The notes beneath the pieces are model-generated. The model did not search any database. It worked only from the letters and a program-made list of their open reading frames with translations, and had not been told where the DNA came from. Shown in pieces: positions 1-11,700 of a DNA stretch of 64,000 nucleotides. Within the stretch, counting starts at the first letter, position 1. The number at the start of each line of letters is the position of its first letter. This DNA is from Monosporascus cannonballus (taxonomy: Eukaryota > Ascomycota > Sordariomycetes > Xylariales). The position numbers and the translations under genes were made by a program. The stretch covers positions 130,943 to 194,942 of the forward strand of contig QJNS01000138.1 of assembly GCA_004154925.1 (NCBI GenBank). The letters run 5' to 3'.

Positions 1-85
1 ACGTAGATTAGCCTGGCCGCGTTGTCCGTTGCACGAGAAGCGCCCTGTTCTTCCTACGAGAGCATCCCGCCAAGAGCTCCTTTTT

Positions 86-628
86 GAGTGCGGCTGGCAT
101 ATTACCGAAGTTATCAGAAGCCGCGCACTTTGGTCTGTAGCACGGGATGGTGTGTCGATATTCCTATACATATCCCCCTCCTTGGCGCTCGTCTATGAAT
201 GTGCCTAGACTATGTAGCGAATATATATTAGAACAGAGTGCACAAAAGTGCACGCAACTCGAGGAAGGAGGTGAATGTCGTCGACAACTAGATGAGTAGT
301 CTGCACGAATAGGGTTGAAGGTCTCATAAGCCGCGTCGCCGGTCTGTACTCGTTTTCGAGCCACGATATACAACACCTGCAAAACGTGCTTAAGCGGGGA
401 GAATCCACAATCATCACGAACTTCTCTCTTTTACATCCGCAGAACCCCATCGCTCTTCCTTGAATGCGGCTGCGCGTATAGGGCCGGATTTCTCGCAAGC
501 CGCGTTCCCGGTCTGTGCACCTTGTCGAGCCACGATGCACAACATCAATTGCTAGCAAGACGTATTTAAGGAAAAATACTTTCCCCGTCATTTCGAACTT
601 CATTCATTCTTTTTACATGCGCAAAAGC
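86..628. repeat. Three imperfect direct repeats upstream of the cyclin gene
   Basis: Two diverged copies of about 140-160 bp lie at 301-443 and 470-628, offset by about 169 bp. Both hold an AAGCCGCG core followed by CGGTCTGT, then CGAGCCACGAT, ACAACA and a T-rich TTTTACAT segment. A shorter third copy at about 86-150 keeps the TGCGGCTG, AAGCCGCG and GGTCTGT blocks. The array ends about 75 bp before the ATG at 701, so it probably lies in the promoter or 5' leader. Antisense reading frames cross it, but their proteins are not convincing. Function unknown. Confidence 0.6.
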
Positions 629-700
629 AAACGGGTTCATTTAATACAATTTGCTGTCCTGCCTTCCGTAACCATCATCAAGTCTCGTTAGGACGGCAAG

Positions 701-3324
701 ATGGCATTTCAGGGGTCATGGCCGTCCCAGGGGCCGTCGACTCATCAGTGGCTGATGTCACGTGATCCTCAAGGCGCTCACGCAGCATCCACTTGCGCTA
801 ACGATGAGACTAATGACACTAACGACGCTATGACCAGGGCCCGCCTCGACTATCCCGATGTTTCGCCGGACGTCCTCGAAGGCGCCATGGCTCTGATGGT
901 CCTGAGGTACGGTGCCAATGGAAGTGGCCCCAGCGCTGATTTTCAGCCAATTTCGGAACGTGTACCTTCACGTGCAGGCCAACCATCGCAAGACCGAGAC
1001 GACCTTTCAGCATCTACTGGACAGCAAGACTTGCAACATTCTGTTGTGACGGGACACACTCCTGCCACAACCCCTCCTTGCCCTTTCCAGTTGTCTCATA
1101 CGGAGTCGCGTACTAACTTGCTTCCCCGTGAAGGAATTCCAGGTCCCGAGTCTAAGGAGAAATCGGAGACCCCCAGCATTGTCGGCAACGAGTCTGTTGC
1201 TAAGCCTCATAAGCGCGTCAGGAATTGCAAGCTCATTAGACGTGAGAAGCCCCTCGGACTTAGGAGGGCAATCAGACGTCGCAGGCTCATCAGACGTCGG
1301 GAGGACATCAGAGTTCGCCAGCTCTTCAGCCAGCTTATCAAACGTCGGAAGGACATCAGAGCTCGCAAGCTCAACAATCTTCTGAACTCCATCAAATTTC
1401 TGAAGTCCATCAAACCTCCGGAGGGCGGCAAATGTGTCGGGCGCGGACGCAGCAAGGTTACTGCTCACTCTTCCATTCCTGAAGGTTCTCCTCGTGAAGC
1501 GGACACCGGTTCTGCGGCACCGGCAACTTCGGGAGGACTTAGGAATTTTCACCAAGACCTCCTTGCAGCGCTACCTTTCTCGTTTGCCTCACGTCAACCT
1601 TATCCACGCCTTGGTGCCGGCTTGGATCTTGACTCCCTTCGCGCGTCACTCAGATTCGGAGTCGCTTTCGCAGAAGACCCCCCTCAACATTCTGAGGATC
1701 AAACCGCGCAGAGGGGTTCTAGCGACGCGTTCACGGAGAATCAGGGCGCTAGTCTAAGACAACCCATAGAGGAGGATTTCAGCGACTCGTCAACGGACGA
1801 ATCCGGAGGCGTAAGCCTGCGACGGCCTGCATCCGAGGATTCTGGTGACTGCCCCACTGAGGAAAACCAGGGCATAAGCTTGAGAGGTGGGGGTTTTTCA
1901 CCGAGGATGCCGCCCGACATCGGACCCCATCCGGGGAACATCAGAACCACTCGCCAATATGATTTTGAGCACTCCATTCGGCGAAAATTGGGCCAACCGG
2001 GCGTGGATATTGTCAGAGAGGAGGAGTACCGTCTTAAGGGAATTCAGCTAATTCTTGCACTCAAAAGCGAGGTTCGGTTGTAGGTTCTCTATCGCATCTG
2101 GCGACCTACATATACTGATAAATCATTCTCACAGGCCGATCAAGACGTATGTCGCTGCCGCTGTCTTCTACCACCGTTTTCGCCTCAAGCACCTCGGGAC
2201 ACAGCATCATTGGCGCGATGGTGCTATAGCCTGTCTATTCCTAGCCTGTAAGGCTGAGGACACCCAGAAGAAGTCTCGAGAGATACTGTGTGCCAATTAC
2301 AACATGAGTCACTCTGACAAGAAGACTCCCGATGATAAGGTTGGTAATATAGTCACTTGGTCCCTTGTTTCCATCGACTAATGGATGACAGTTTTTCGAT
2401 CAGCCGCAGAGATTAATCATCGGACTGGAGCGACTCGTCATCGAGTCAATCCACTTTGACTTTCGTGTTCGCCACCCTCAGGATATCCTAGCGAGACTCG
2501 TCAAGAAGGTTCTACCTGACAACGACGATGGCCGTAACTTCTTCCCAGCTGCTTTCCAAGTTCTCTGGGATATGCACATGACATATGCCCCTATCAAACA
2601 GACCTCTCACACCATGGCGTTGGCGGTCTCTGAGGTGACTGCGCTTCTTACTGGCATGCACGTCGAGAAGTTCCGGAGCTTGGACCCCAAGGCACACTGC
2701 ACGGACCGTGGATCCGTCACAGAGACCATTCTCGACATTCTTGATCTCTACGAGAACCACCACGACATGACGCAGTTCGGCAAGCAGTTCCCCCTGGAGA
2801 CCTTCATTGACCTGAAAATTTTGGTGAACAAGGAGCTCGAGGAGAAGCATCTACCTCGCTACAAGTTCCGGTGCGCCGAGTGCGAGAAGAACCCGGAGCC
2901 GACTTCTGACTCGGACGATCCTGACATTGCTCCTTCTGGCACTGGACAAGGCGACGGCACCGTTCGTTACGTATTCGATACCGCCCAGGCGGATGAGGAA
3001 CTTGACGAGGTCCGCAAACATTTCGAGGACGACTACGAGTTCTACGAAGTGGAAGAGGAGGAAGAGATTCCTGATTCGCCCCAGCCCGCTCCTCGTGACC
3101 AGCCCCGCGGCCCTCGTGGCCCTCGTGGACATAGTGGACCTCGTGGCCGCCGAGGACCCGGCGGCTCCTCCCGGGGCCCTGCGGGATCTACCGGCGGCGG
3201 CGTTGAGCCGTTCCCCCGAGGTCCTCGTGATACTGGCGGACCTCCTCGTGGGCCCAGCGGTGGCGGTCACAATCCCAACTGGCGACCCCGAAACCGCCAG
3301 GGCAACCGCCGCCGGCGGGACTAG
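701..3324 (+). CDS. CTK2-like cyclin, CTD kinase (CTDK-I) beta subunit, three exons
   Basis: Proposed exons are 701-2079, 2135-2339 and 2392-3324 (838 codons plus stop). Introns of 55 and 52 nt use GTAGGT..CAG and GTTGGT..CAG. The cyclin part starts near residue 403 (MPPDIGPHPGNI) and continues through VAAAVFYHRFRLKH, LACKAEDTQKKSREILCA, the exon 2/3 join TPDDK-FFDQPQRL and IIGLERL. This order matches the fungal CTK2 family, the cyclin that activates the CTK1 kinase on the RNA polymerase II C-terminal domain. Next come an acidic stretch (about 717-756) and an RGP/RGG-rich tail (about 765-838). Residues 1-402 are low complexity, with a 16-residue Arg-rich repeat (RR-DIR-R-L) and three copies of an SLR-P-EDS-type motif. 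I do not know such an extension in CTK2. The true start could be the in-frame ATG at 1907, with the upstream part a separate or mis-joined frame. The cyclin assignment is firm and the N-terminus is not. Confidence 0.82.
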
Positions 3325-4485
3325 ATCATCATACCCTCATGCACGATGAGAATGCGCGAGGATTGAGGTATTATTGTTCATTCAAGTGGGAGACACGATG
3401 CTAGGGATGCGCCCTGCCTTTTCTGCATTTAGCTTGATGATGATGGTTATGATACCCAAGCATAGGACAGGCGTTACAGATATACCCCGTAGGTAGATAG
3501 ACCTGAATGAAATACCTTGATTGTTGTATCCGTGGCGGTAGTCCCTTATGTGAGATAACTTGCCGCTCATACGACTGGCACTGACATTGTCTCGTATCAA
3601 GATGACCGATCTTGAGATCTCGAGATCTAGATCTAGCTAGTGCTCGAGGCGGCTCTGATATCCCCCGCAAGTATGGTACGCTACGGCGACCGTCCCGAAT
3701 GTAGGAGGACATGTGGTTGGGAGAAGTTTGGGCATAGGTTTCACAGCTGGGACATGGTGACGTAGATGGGTTGCCGATTGCTACTCTTCCAGTACTGAGT
3801 TACGAATTCATCCTACGAGTATCCCGGTCGCGTGTGTGTTTGTAAGGTGATCGGCTTCTTGGAGATCATGATAAGAAATGAAGCCTGGAGGGTATCTGGG
3901 ACAACGACGGACCCTGGGTGGGGTGCATGATACTAACCATGCATGTATGAATCCGGTGTCGATAATGTAGGCCAACAGGCCGAGGTGAGATAAACTCTGA
4001 GGAATGTGCCTTGCGGCTTCTTAAGTGAAGCAAGGTGCGCTCTTGTCAACAGAGCTCAGGAGGTACAGTGGTCGCACACTGTGGTTATGCAGGGCAGCTT
4101 GGGCAGTCAGTTTAGCGGCAATCCTAGACTGCGCTACTTTTTTGTGCCTTGAAAGTCCATACATATAGAACTTAGAGGTGGCATAGATAAATAGCACATC
4201 GCTACAACAATTGCTTGAATATATTGGCTATATCTGCAGATGACTGCAAGAGAATTTTAAACTTCCATGGTCAGTTAGTTGCGTGGAGAAGGCCTGCTAG
4301 TAGCTGAAGCCAGGGAGAGATAGAGTCAGTGTAAAAGGTGCAATAATAGGGCTAGGCGACATGGTGCTTTTCTCGCAGTTTCTTATTACCCAACATCCGA
4401 AGCGCTTTAGTGAGTGTAAACTACAATTTCATCAGCTCTCCCCCACATCACACGCAAAACACGCCAAGGGGTGATTGTAACCAAC
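3325..4485. other. Intergenic region, no gene recognised
   Basis: About 1.16 kb of normal base composition between the cyclin stop and the bZIP start. It must hold the 3' end of the first gene and the promoter of the second. The only local structure noted is a perfect 14-bp palindrome, AGATCTCGAGATCT, at 3615-3628, followed by overlapping AGATCT/CTAG repeats. Small open frames on the - strand (about 3382-3712) have no recognisable protein character. Confidence 0.5.
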
Positions 4486-5474
4486 ATGCCTCGCAAGGTA
4501 GGTTTTACGCCGCAACCTATTTACATCAGAGCGATTGACGACTAACCGCCTCGCAGATCAGAATCCCGGAGGACCCCGCCCGCAATCGCGAGAACCAGCA
4601 GCGGTGTCGCGCCCGCCGGAGGGAGCACATCCGGGAGCTCGAGAGACGCGTGCGCGAGTACGAGCGCCGCGACGCCGAGGCCAGCTACGGGATGCAACGC
4701 GCCGCCCAGGCGGTAGCCTGGAAGAACGAGCGCCTCCTCGCACTGCTTGCTCTCCACGGCGTTTCTCGCGGCGAGATCGACGCCTTCCTCCAGCCGCCGG
4801 GTAGTGTTGGAGCTGCTGCTACTGCCAGGAACGCGGCCCCAAGCGCTGATGGTTTTACTCCGCTTGCTGCGAGCTCTGCTGGGGCGGTTGGAGTCACCAG
4901 CGGTGGTGGCGCTAAGTTAGATTGCCTCAGGGTTTCGAGTAATGCCAAGGCTGGATCGCCTGGGCATATTCCTTTGGCCCGTGCTTGTTCCGCAACCTCT
5001 CGTTGCGTCACTCAAAAAGCGGATGAGCCATGCTCTGCGGACGATGATGGCGACGCTAAGCAAGATGACCTCGGGGTTCCGAGCAATATGACAGCTGGAT
5101 CGTTAGCGCCTAGGCCATTGGGCCGCGCTTGTTCTGCAACCTCTCGTTGCGTCACTCGAAATTCGGACGAACCATGCTCTGCAGGCAGCCAAAGCTCGTA
5201 CGAGACCACAGAAACCAACATCCTATCTCGGCAACTGGATTCGACCTCAAGTGACACTGGGGCGGACAACCTCGATTCCCCAGCGACCGAAATTGGCCTA
5301 TCAAATGGCTCACCGGCTCAAGTAACTTCCTGCGACGCCGCTGCTGCCATTATTGCCGACCTCCAGGGCCATGGAGATGCGGCACGGGCGAGAGGGCTTC
5401 TTGATTGCGGGGATTCCAGAAATTGCCATGTAAAGAATACGCGTCTTTTCCAGTTAATGGTCGAAACCCCATGA
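4486..5474 (+). CDS. bZIP transcription factor, two exons
   Basis: Exon 1 is 4486-4497 and encodes only MPRK. A 59-nt intron (GTAGGT donor, CTAAC branch site, CGCAG acceptor) leads into exon 2 at 4557-5474, giving 309 residues. The basic region follows at once: N14-R-x-N-Q-Q-R-C-R22 fits the bZIP N-x7-R signature, with an ARRREHIRELERRV run into a short coiled coil (about 28-45). The C-terminal block with TSCDAAAAIIADLQGHGD and a terminal FQLM is of the type seen in fungal bZIPs that carry a conserved cysteine-containing C-terminus. Residues about 123-165 and 171-213 are a 48-residue tandem duplication, each with RACSATSRCVT and DEPCSA. The protein should bind DNA as a dimer in the nucleus. 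Targets are unknown. The stop is 120 bp from the stop of the convergent arsenite transporter gene, but linkage of function is only a possibility. Confidence 0.85.
4911..5184 (+). repeat. Internal 144-bp tandem duplication in the bZIP gene
   Basis: The coding sequence from about 4911 is repeated 144 nt (48 codons) downstream. Both units preserve the reading frame, an AK-D-L-V-SN-AGS segment, the block RACSATSRCVT and DEPCSA. The units differ at many positions, so the duplication is not recent. RIP-type transitions do not dominate the differences. Confidence 0.75.
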
Positions 5475-5594
5475 AGCTTCAGCACTACGCTCCTCTAATT
5501 TGAGCTCTGTTTTTTGCTAATCTTGCTGTGTTTGCACATATGGCTCGATGACCCAGCTTGCTTAACAGGATGTATGTCATTTCGCTCGAGTCTT

Positions 5595-6997
5595 TCAATC
5601 CTTCCAAGCCCACCTTCTTCCAATCCACTTGACGACATACACCAATCCAAGGAGCACCGGAACCTCGATGAGGGGCCCAACGGTCGATGCCAGAGCCTGA
5701 TCACTATGCGGACCATATGTAGCAACCGCCACCGCAATCGCGAGCTCGAAATTGTTGCTGGCCGCAGTAAAGCTCTGAGTGGTCCCAAGACTGTAACCGA
5801 AGCCGCACCGATAGGTCGCCCATAGCGTTACAAAGAAGATGGCTACGAAGTATATGGCGAGAGGAACCGCAACCCTTACAACAGATACGATCTGGTGAAC
5901 GACCTGGTGTCCTTGGTATGCGAAGAGTATGAGGATCGTGTACAACAACCCGATCAGAGACCACGGTGCGACGAACCGTAGGAACACGCGTTCAAACCAT
6001 TCCGGTCCCATCATGGTCCGCAATGCAAAACGGGATACCACTGCTGCGGCTAGCGGAATACCGAGGAAGACTCCCACGCTCGTCGCGACGACTTCGTAGG
6101 AGACGTCCAGCGGTCCGGTCTCGTGGCTGATGACCCGGATGAAGAGGACGGCGAATGGGGCGAAGAGAACCATTTGCAGCATCGAGTTTACAGCGACGAG
6201 GATCGCGCAGTATTCGCTATCACCGCCGGCCAGTCCGGTCCAGATAAGCACCTATCGTGAAGGGTTAGCGCCTGCATCCATGTCTCCGAATCCTGCAAAA
6301 GCGTACGTACCATCGCGATGCATCGGCCGAGTCCCACAAGGATCACACCAGTTCGAAGTTCTGGCTTGTCCGGAAGACACATCCATGCGAGAGCGAGCTG
6401 GATTTTGGATTAGCCAAAGTTTCTCCATAGAAAATTCGTCGCAGCAAGTCGGTCCGCGGGGCAGAGGACATACCATGAGAAACGGAGCCACGATCCAATT
6501 CACAAAGACGCTGAAAGCCATCTGCTTCCAGATCCCCCGGTGCGAGAGGATCTCGTGCAACTTCTCGTACCGCACTTTGCACAAGATGGGATACATCATC
6601 ACAAGGAGCCCGACAGCTGCCACCCGGGTCCGTTAGTTTCCATGACCTTATGCCTGATCTCCGATTCGCTCGGAGCGATGGCGGACACTATGACATGGCA
6701 CTTACCGATTGGCACGGAGACCCCAACGAACTCGCCCTTCTCCAAGGCTGTCGCGGTTTCCGACACGAAGTTGCCCAGGAGCACTCCAATTATCATCGCT
6801 AGCAGGATCCAGACGGCAAGGAAGCGGTCCAGCCAACCGAGGGACTTGAAAACGGAGTGTTTCGGTGCAGCGCCTCGGCCAACCGTCTGGCTCTCAGAAT
6901 CATATACATCGCTGGTCTTCTCTGCAACGGGAGGTGTTGACGACGGCGGTGCTCTAACACTGAGCCCGTCCTCTTGTCTGTGTTCTTTGGCTGCCAT
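5595..6997 (-). CDS. ACR3: ACR3-family arsenite/antimonite efflux permease, four exons
   Basis: Exons read on the - strand: 6997-6706, 6616-6474, 6397-6311 and 6251-5595 (392 residues). Introns are 89, 76 and 59 nt with GTAAGT, GTATGT and GTACGT donors, and all joins keep the family reading frame. The start is the ATG at 6997. Family landmarks occur in order: WILLAMIIGVLLG (first membrane helix), VGLLVMMYPILCKVRYEKL, GLGRCIAM joined to VLIWTGLAGGDSEYCAILVA, and SFTAASNNFELAIAVAVATYG. Cys171 (in GRCIAM) and Glu343 (in NNFELA) correspond to the Cys and Glu shown to be essential in bacterial Acr3. About ten membrane helices are expected, as in the family. It should export As(III), and possibly Sb(III), from the cytosol across the plasma membrane. 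It is the last gene before the repeat block, only about 550 bp from the first LTR, and looks intact. Confidence 0.93.
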
Positions 6998-7542
6998 GAG
7001 TCGACTGGAATGCGTGCAACGTGGCAACAGAAAAAAGTGCGGTCATCTAAGATGGTGAACATGAAGGAACTAAGTCTCGATGTAAGTTATCTTCTGGGGG
7101 TTGCTTTAACACCCAACTAGATGGCCTCCTTTTTCCAGGCTGTTAGCCGGTTGGCCGGCACGCGAGTCTACTTGGTATCTTGCGAAATAAAAACATTCGT
7201 GTCAAGTATCAACCGGTCCCATAACTTGGCTAACTGAAGAAACCCGGGCATCTAACATGTGCAGAGATACAGTGAGATAATGTTAAACCTACCAACCATA
7301 GGTAGTAGACTGGCTTGGGTGGAAGAGTTGAAATTTTATCCAATCAGATGAGGGGCGTGACACACTCCCGATATGAGATGCGGATATGTGCGGGTCTTCC
7401 CGGATCTACCATGGCAATCCTTGTCTTGGCAAGACATCGCACAAGGCTGGTTAGGAAGACAGAGATAGCCTAGTATTTCGCCATGTCGACCGCAACCAAT
7501 TGCTGACGAGTTCTACCACACGTGTCCGGCTTACTTGATATA
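6998..7542. promoter_or_regulatory. Upstream region of ACR3 up to the first LTR
   Basis: About 545 bp of normal composition between the ACR3 start codon and the first retrotransposon LTR. It should contain the whole native promoter of the transporter gene. No gene, tRNA or clear operator is recognised. Composition stays normal right up to the LTR edge at 7543. Confidence 0.4.
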
Positions 7543-7707
7543 TGTCAGCTAGCTGGGGGGTGCGGAGTGCTCCCCATATACGGAAAGGTCCCATACTGAT
7601 CGGCTCATATATGTTCCGTGGCTAAGCTACTTAGAGTTGTACGCGTGCGATAGTATCTACAACTTAACTAAATACAATAACATAACTGGTATCCTCTATA
7701 TCTAACA
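7543..7707 (+). repeat. Copia-1 5' LTR
   Basis: 165 bp from TGTCAG to TCTAACA, matching 26749-26913 nearly throughout. It is only lightly mutated compared with the adjacent internal sequence and forms the sharp border with the gene-bearing part. Confidence 0.88.
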
Positions 7708-8308
7708 ATTAAAAGTATTATTGGTTAAATTTGAATATATATTTATTAATTAATTATTATTAAAACGATAGAGGTTATATACCAGTATTAATTATTTATA
7801 TATCTTAATAATAATAATAGCGATCGTAGAATTAACGTCCTGAATTATTTATAAAGGACCTAAGAACTGGGATCGCTTTAAAGGCAAATTCTAATTTAAA
7901 ATATACGCGCTTAATATTTGAGATTTTATCGATTCTGATTAATTATTTTCGTAATTTATTAAATTAATAAAATCTAATATAACTTTTCATCCTAAAAAAC
8001 AAATTCGCTATATAGCATAATCCAATACTTTATTATCGTCCTTATCGTTCGGAAAAATTACCGAAAAAATTAATTTTACAGGATACCTAATAAGTACTTT
8101 TAAAATAACAATCAAAAACAAGCAAACTTACAATTAAAATTTTACGATATATATTTTTAAAAATCGAAAATACGATATTTTTCGCAAAAGTATTAACGAC
8201 TTAACGAAATGGATTTTGGAATTAATATTTCTAATAATTAAAAAAACAAATTTTTTCCTAAAAAGAATTTACGCAAATAATATGCCAAGTTAATCGAATT
8301 AGGCAAAA

Positions 8309-8734
8309 TGTAACGAACCTGTCATATATCCACCTGGAGGTATAAGCAGTATCCGAAATGGGGTCTTGATTTGCAGGTAATAATAGGGCAAGAAATAATT
8401 TACTGAAAGTTTGTTCGTTAAAGAGATTTAAAGATTTTTCCCTTAATTAAAAAACGGTGACATTGCCTCTAGATTAAGAGCTTAAATTAATAGCTAAAAA
8501 GCGAAAAACTAAGTAAGTAATTATTTATATAGGAAATTTAAAGCTTTATACCTTTTTTTATTTTGCTGGTATAATATTAATTTTTTAAATTTATTAAATT
8601 ATTTAAATTATTATGATTTATATAATTTAACAAATTAATTAAATTATTTTTAGTTACGTAACTTAAAATATAAAACTTTCCTTTTTCTGTAGCCCTAGGG
8701 TTTCCAAAACGGGTTTACTTGGGGATCCATAATA
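8309..8734 (-). repeat. Gypsy-1 3' LTR
   Basis: 426 bp, the same length as the partner at 15133. The half near 8309 is close to unmutated and the half near 8734 is rich in transitions, the reverse of the partner copy. Confidence 0.9.
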
Positions 8735-11700
8735 CCATTCTCCTTTTTTCAAGATTTTTGTTTCAAAGATAAAAAGGTAAACACTTTTTTTCTCCAATTA
8801 AAAATTATTTTTCTTATCGCCAACTTACTATAACGGGTTAAGCAGAAAAATCGACGCGCTAATCCCGTACGAATTAACGTCAGATTTGCGATAATCGGTT
8901 TGCTTATATTCTTAAATTTGGGTTCGAGATATTACTTTGTTCCAGGTACCTTTTATTTGGAAAATCTAAATGTTTTATAACGGAAAATATTTTAAGCTAT
9001 TATTATTATATCCGTCGTTAACGTTATTATAACGGATTAACGATTGCCATATCCTTATTAAAAAAAATATTAATTTTAAACGTAACCGTTTTTTAAAAAA
9101 ATATCGTACCGTTAAAAACGAATTTATAAAATTATAGCGAAAGGTTCAAAAAAACTATTAAAAAAATAAATAAATTATAACGCTTACGTCGCCAGGAAAA
9201 TATTTTAAAGGAAAGAAATTATAATTACTTTTCGAAAATTACGAACTAAATTAATTAAAAAAATAAGAAAAAATGAAAAAAAAAACGATATTATATGGAA
9301 ACGGAAAAAACGCAATTTGCTTTAAAGATAAACGCCATAACAAAGGCGTTTATTTCCTTCGATTAAAACGTTATAAAGTTGGATTTAAGCAAAGAATTAT
9401 TATCGCCTATAATATTAACCGCGCTGGAAATAGTCGGTTAAGGTTTTGGCGGTAAAATATCTTAATTAAGTTTATTATATTTGTTAAATAATTAAATAAT
9501 TTTTATATGTTTTTTTATATAAATATTTTTCTTATTTAATTAAATATTGGATTCCGTTTTTAATTATTTTGGAATCCAGTATTTATTTAATTTCATATTC
9601 GTTAAAACCTTTTTCGAATTTTAAATTTATTTTTAACGGGACGTTTTTAAGTATTGGTTTAAGCAAAGAAATATAAAAAACAAGATATATTCTTATATTT
9701 TTAGGTAACGATAATTAATAATTAATTTTAGAAATAATGTTTTTAATTTTAAATAGGCCAAATTTTTTAAAATCGAACTTATCGCTAAGTTTTTTCTTTT
9801 TAATTTATAAAATATTTAAGGTTATGTTTTATTTTTGGCATAATAAGTAAACCTTATTTTTTTTCGTTAAAATTAATCCCTTAATTCTTTTTTTATTATA
9901 ATATTAAGTTATCCGTTATTAAAAAATCGTAATTCGTTCTGGAAACGGGCTTAAATTGTTTTAATTTTTATTATTAATATTTTTATTTTTGGGATAATTG
10001 TAATAATTTTTGGTACTTTATTAAGCGGTTATTTAAGTCGTTCCGTTTTTGCGTTATATCCGTATATAACTATATAAGAAAATACGTTTATATTTTTGTT
10101 AACCAATATGTTATAAATGATTTATACCAATAGTAAAAATTTTATTTAATTATTTTATTAATAATTAACGTAATTTCGAAAATATTATTTTAAAATTTAA
10201 TTTAATTTTCCGGTTTAATTATTTATTTAAAAATAATATGTTATTAAAAACTTAAGCTTAATATTTATTTATTTAAAAAATTAATATTAAATTTAAAAAT
10301 AAAAAAAATATTTTTATCGGACACAATTTTTTCTGATATTTTATATTTATCGAAATAATATCTAATAAAAGCATAAATTAATTATTTTATTATCGCGTTT
10401 CTTTTAAAAAATAAAAAATACCCATATTTAATAAATTTATTAATAATTACTTATATTTTATTATATTCGATTCTAATAACTATGTCTTTAATTATAAACA
10501 AATTAATAATAAAATTCCAAATTATAATATTTTATATTTTATGTAGAATTTTAATAAGTTATAACAATTTATTAAGCGTATAACATATTATTTTAATTTT
10601 ATTATAAATATTTTAATTTTTAATAACTATTTTAACTATACGGCGTAACTTATGGAAATCGTATTTTTCTTATAACCGTTAAATAATTTTAAAAATTCCT
10701 TAATATCCGTATAATAAGTTTTTATAAAATTCGTTTACGAATTATTCTTATTAATTCTTTAGAATATAAATTTTACCATAATATAAAAATTAATTTTTTA
10801 ATTAACCCTTTAATTATTAAATCTTTTTTTATTTTTTTTATCGTAAGAATTTCGGAACCGTATTAAAAATTCGGGGAATAATTTTTTTAAGATTTCGCAT
10901 AACTGTATTATGCCATCTTAATTATACCGTAATATCTATATGCTTTTTTTGGGAATTTTGGAGTCGTAATCGCCTTTACAATTAAAAATATCTGCTTAAA
11001 TATTTTTTTTCTTTTAATATGGTATATTTTGAAATTAAACCTGGATAAAAAAATTATTTATTTTTTATATCGTTTATTTAGCTTTTAAGCCTTTATAAAT
11101 TAGATAAAATCTTATAATCGGAATAAATATCAAAAGGTTTTTTCGTTCCGCTAAAAAAAGATTCTTATTCCTTAAAAACATTAATAATTACCAGCAACTC
11201 CTTATCGTAAATTAAATATCTAAGTTCTGCATTTCGGAATACTTTTAAGTAATAAGCTATTAAGTACCATTTGCCATTATTTTTTAATTATTCTAGGACA
11301 ATACCTAATACGTAATTTAAAATATCCGTTTTTAAACGTTTTTTTTATTAATGTTAAGTAATCTTATTATAGGTCCGCTAATAATCACATTTTTTAAGGT
11401 TTGGAACGTTTCTTTCGCTTTTTTTTAGGAATTTAAACTTTTTTCCCATATACTCTTTAGTAATAAGTTTCGTTAATAACCTAATTATATTTCCGTATCC
11501 CTTAATTAGGCCGCGTACGTAACTCGTAAATCCTAAAATCTGCCGGATATCTATAACGGTTACTTTATTAAGAATAAACTAATCCTTAATTGTTTCCATT
11601 TTAAAGCATTAAATCTAAATTTGGCCGGAAATAAAAATATATCCCAGAAAATCTAGTTTTTGCGTATACTATATACTTTTAGCTGGGTTAATTCGGATAT

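Noticed and set aside
164..603. Two overlapping - strand open frames upstream of the cyclin gene
   Set aside because: They cross the imperfect direct repeats, have no recognisable domain or splice structure, and their composition does not suggest a protein.
1007..1555. A 182-codon - strand frame opposite the cyclin N-terminus
   Set aside because: Its Ser/Asp/Pro-rich repeats mirror the 48-nt repeat on the + strand. The + frame is continuous with a real cyclin domain, so this is a shadow of repetitive DNA.
3615..3628. A perfect 14-bp palindrome as a regulatory site
   Set aside because: It is a chance-level AGATCT cluster without relation to a gene start.
4542..5269. Several - strand frames opposite the bZIP gene
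   Set aside because: They are shadows of the GC-rich bZIP exon. The + strand frame has a bZIP basic region and correct splice sites.
9273..9455. A 60-codon + strand frame taken as a small gene
   Set aside because: It is antisense to the chromodomain end of Gypsy-1 and is explained by composition.
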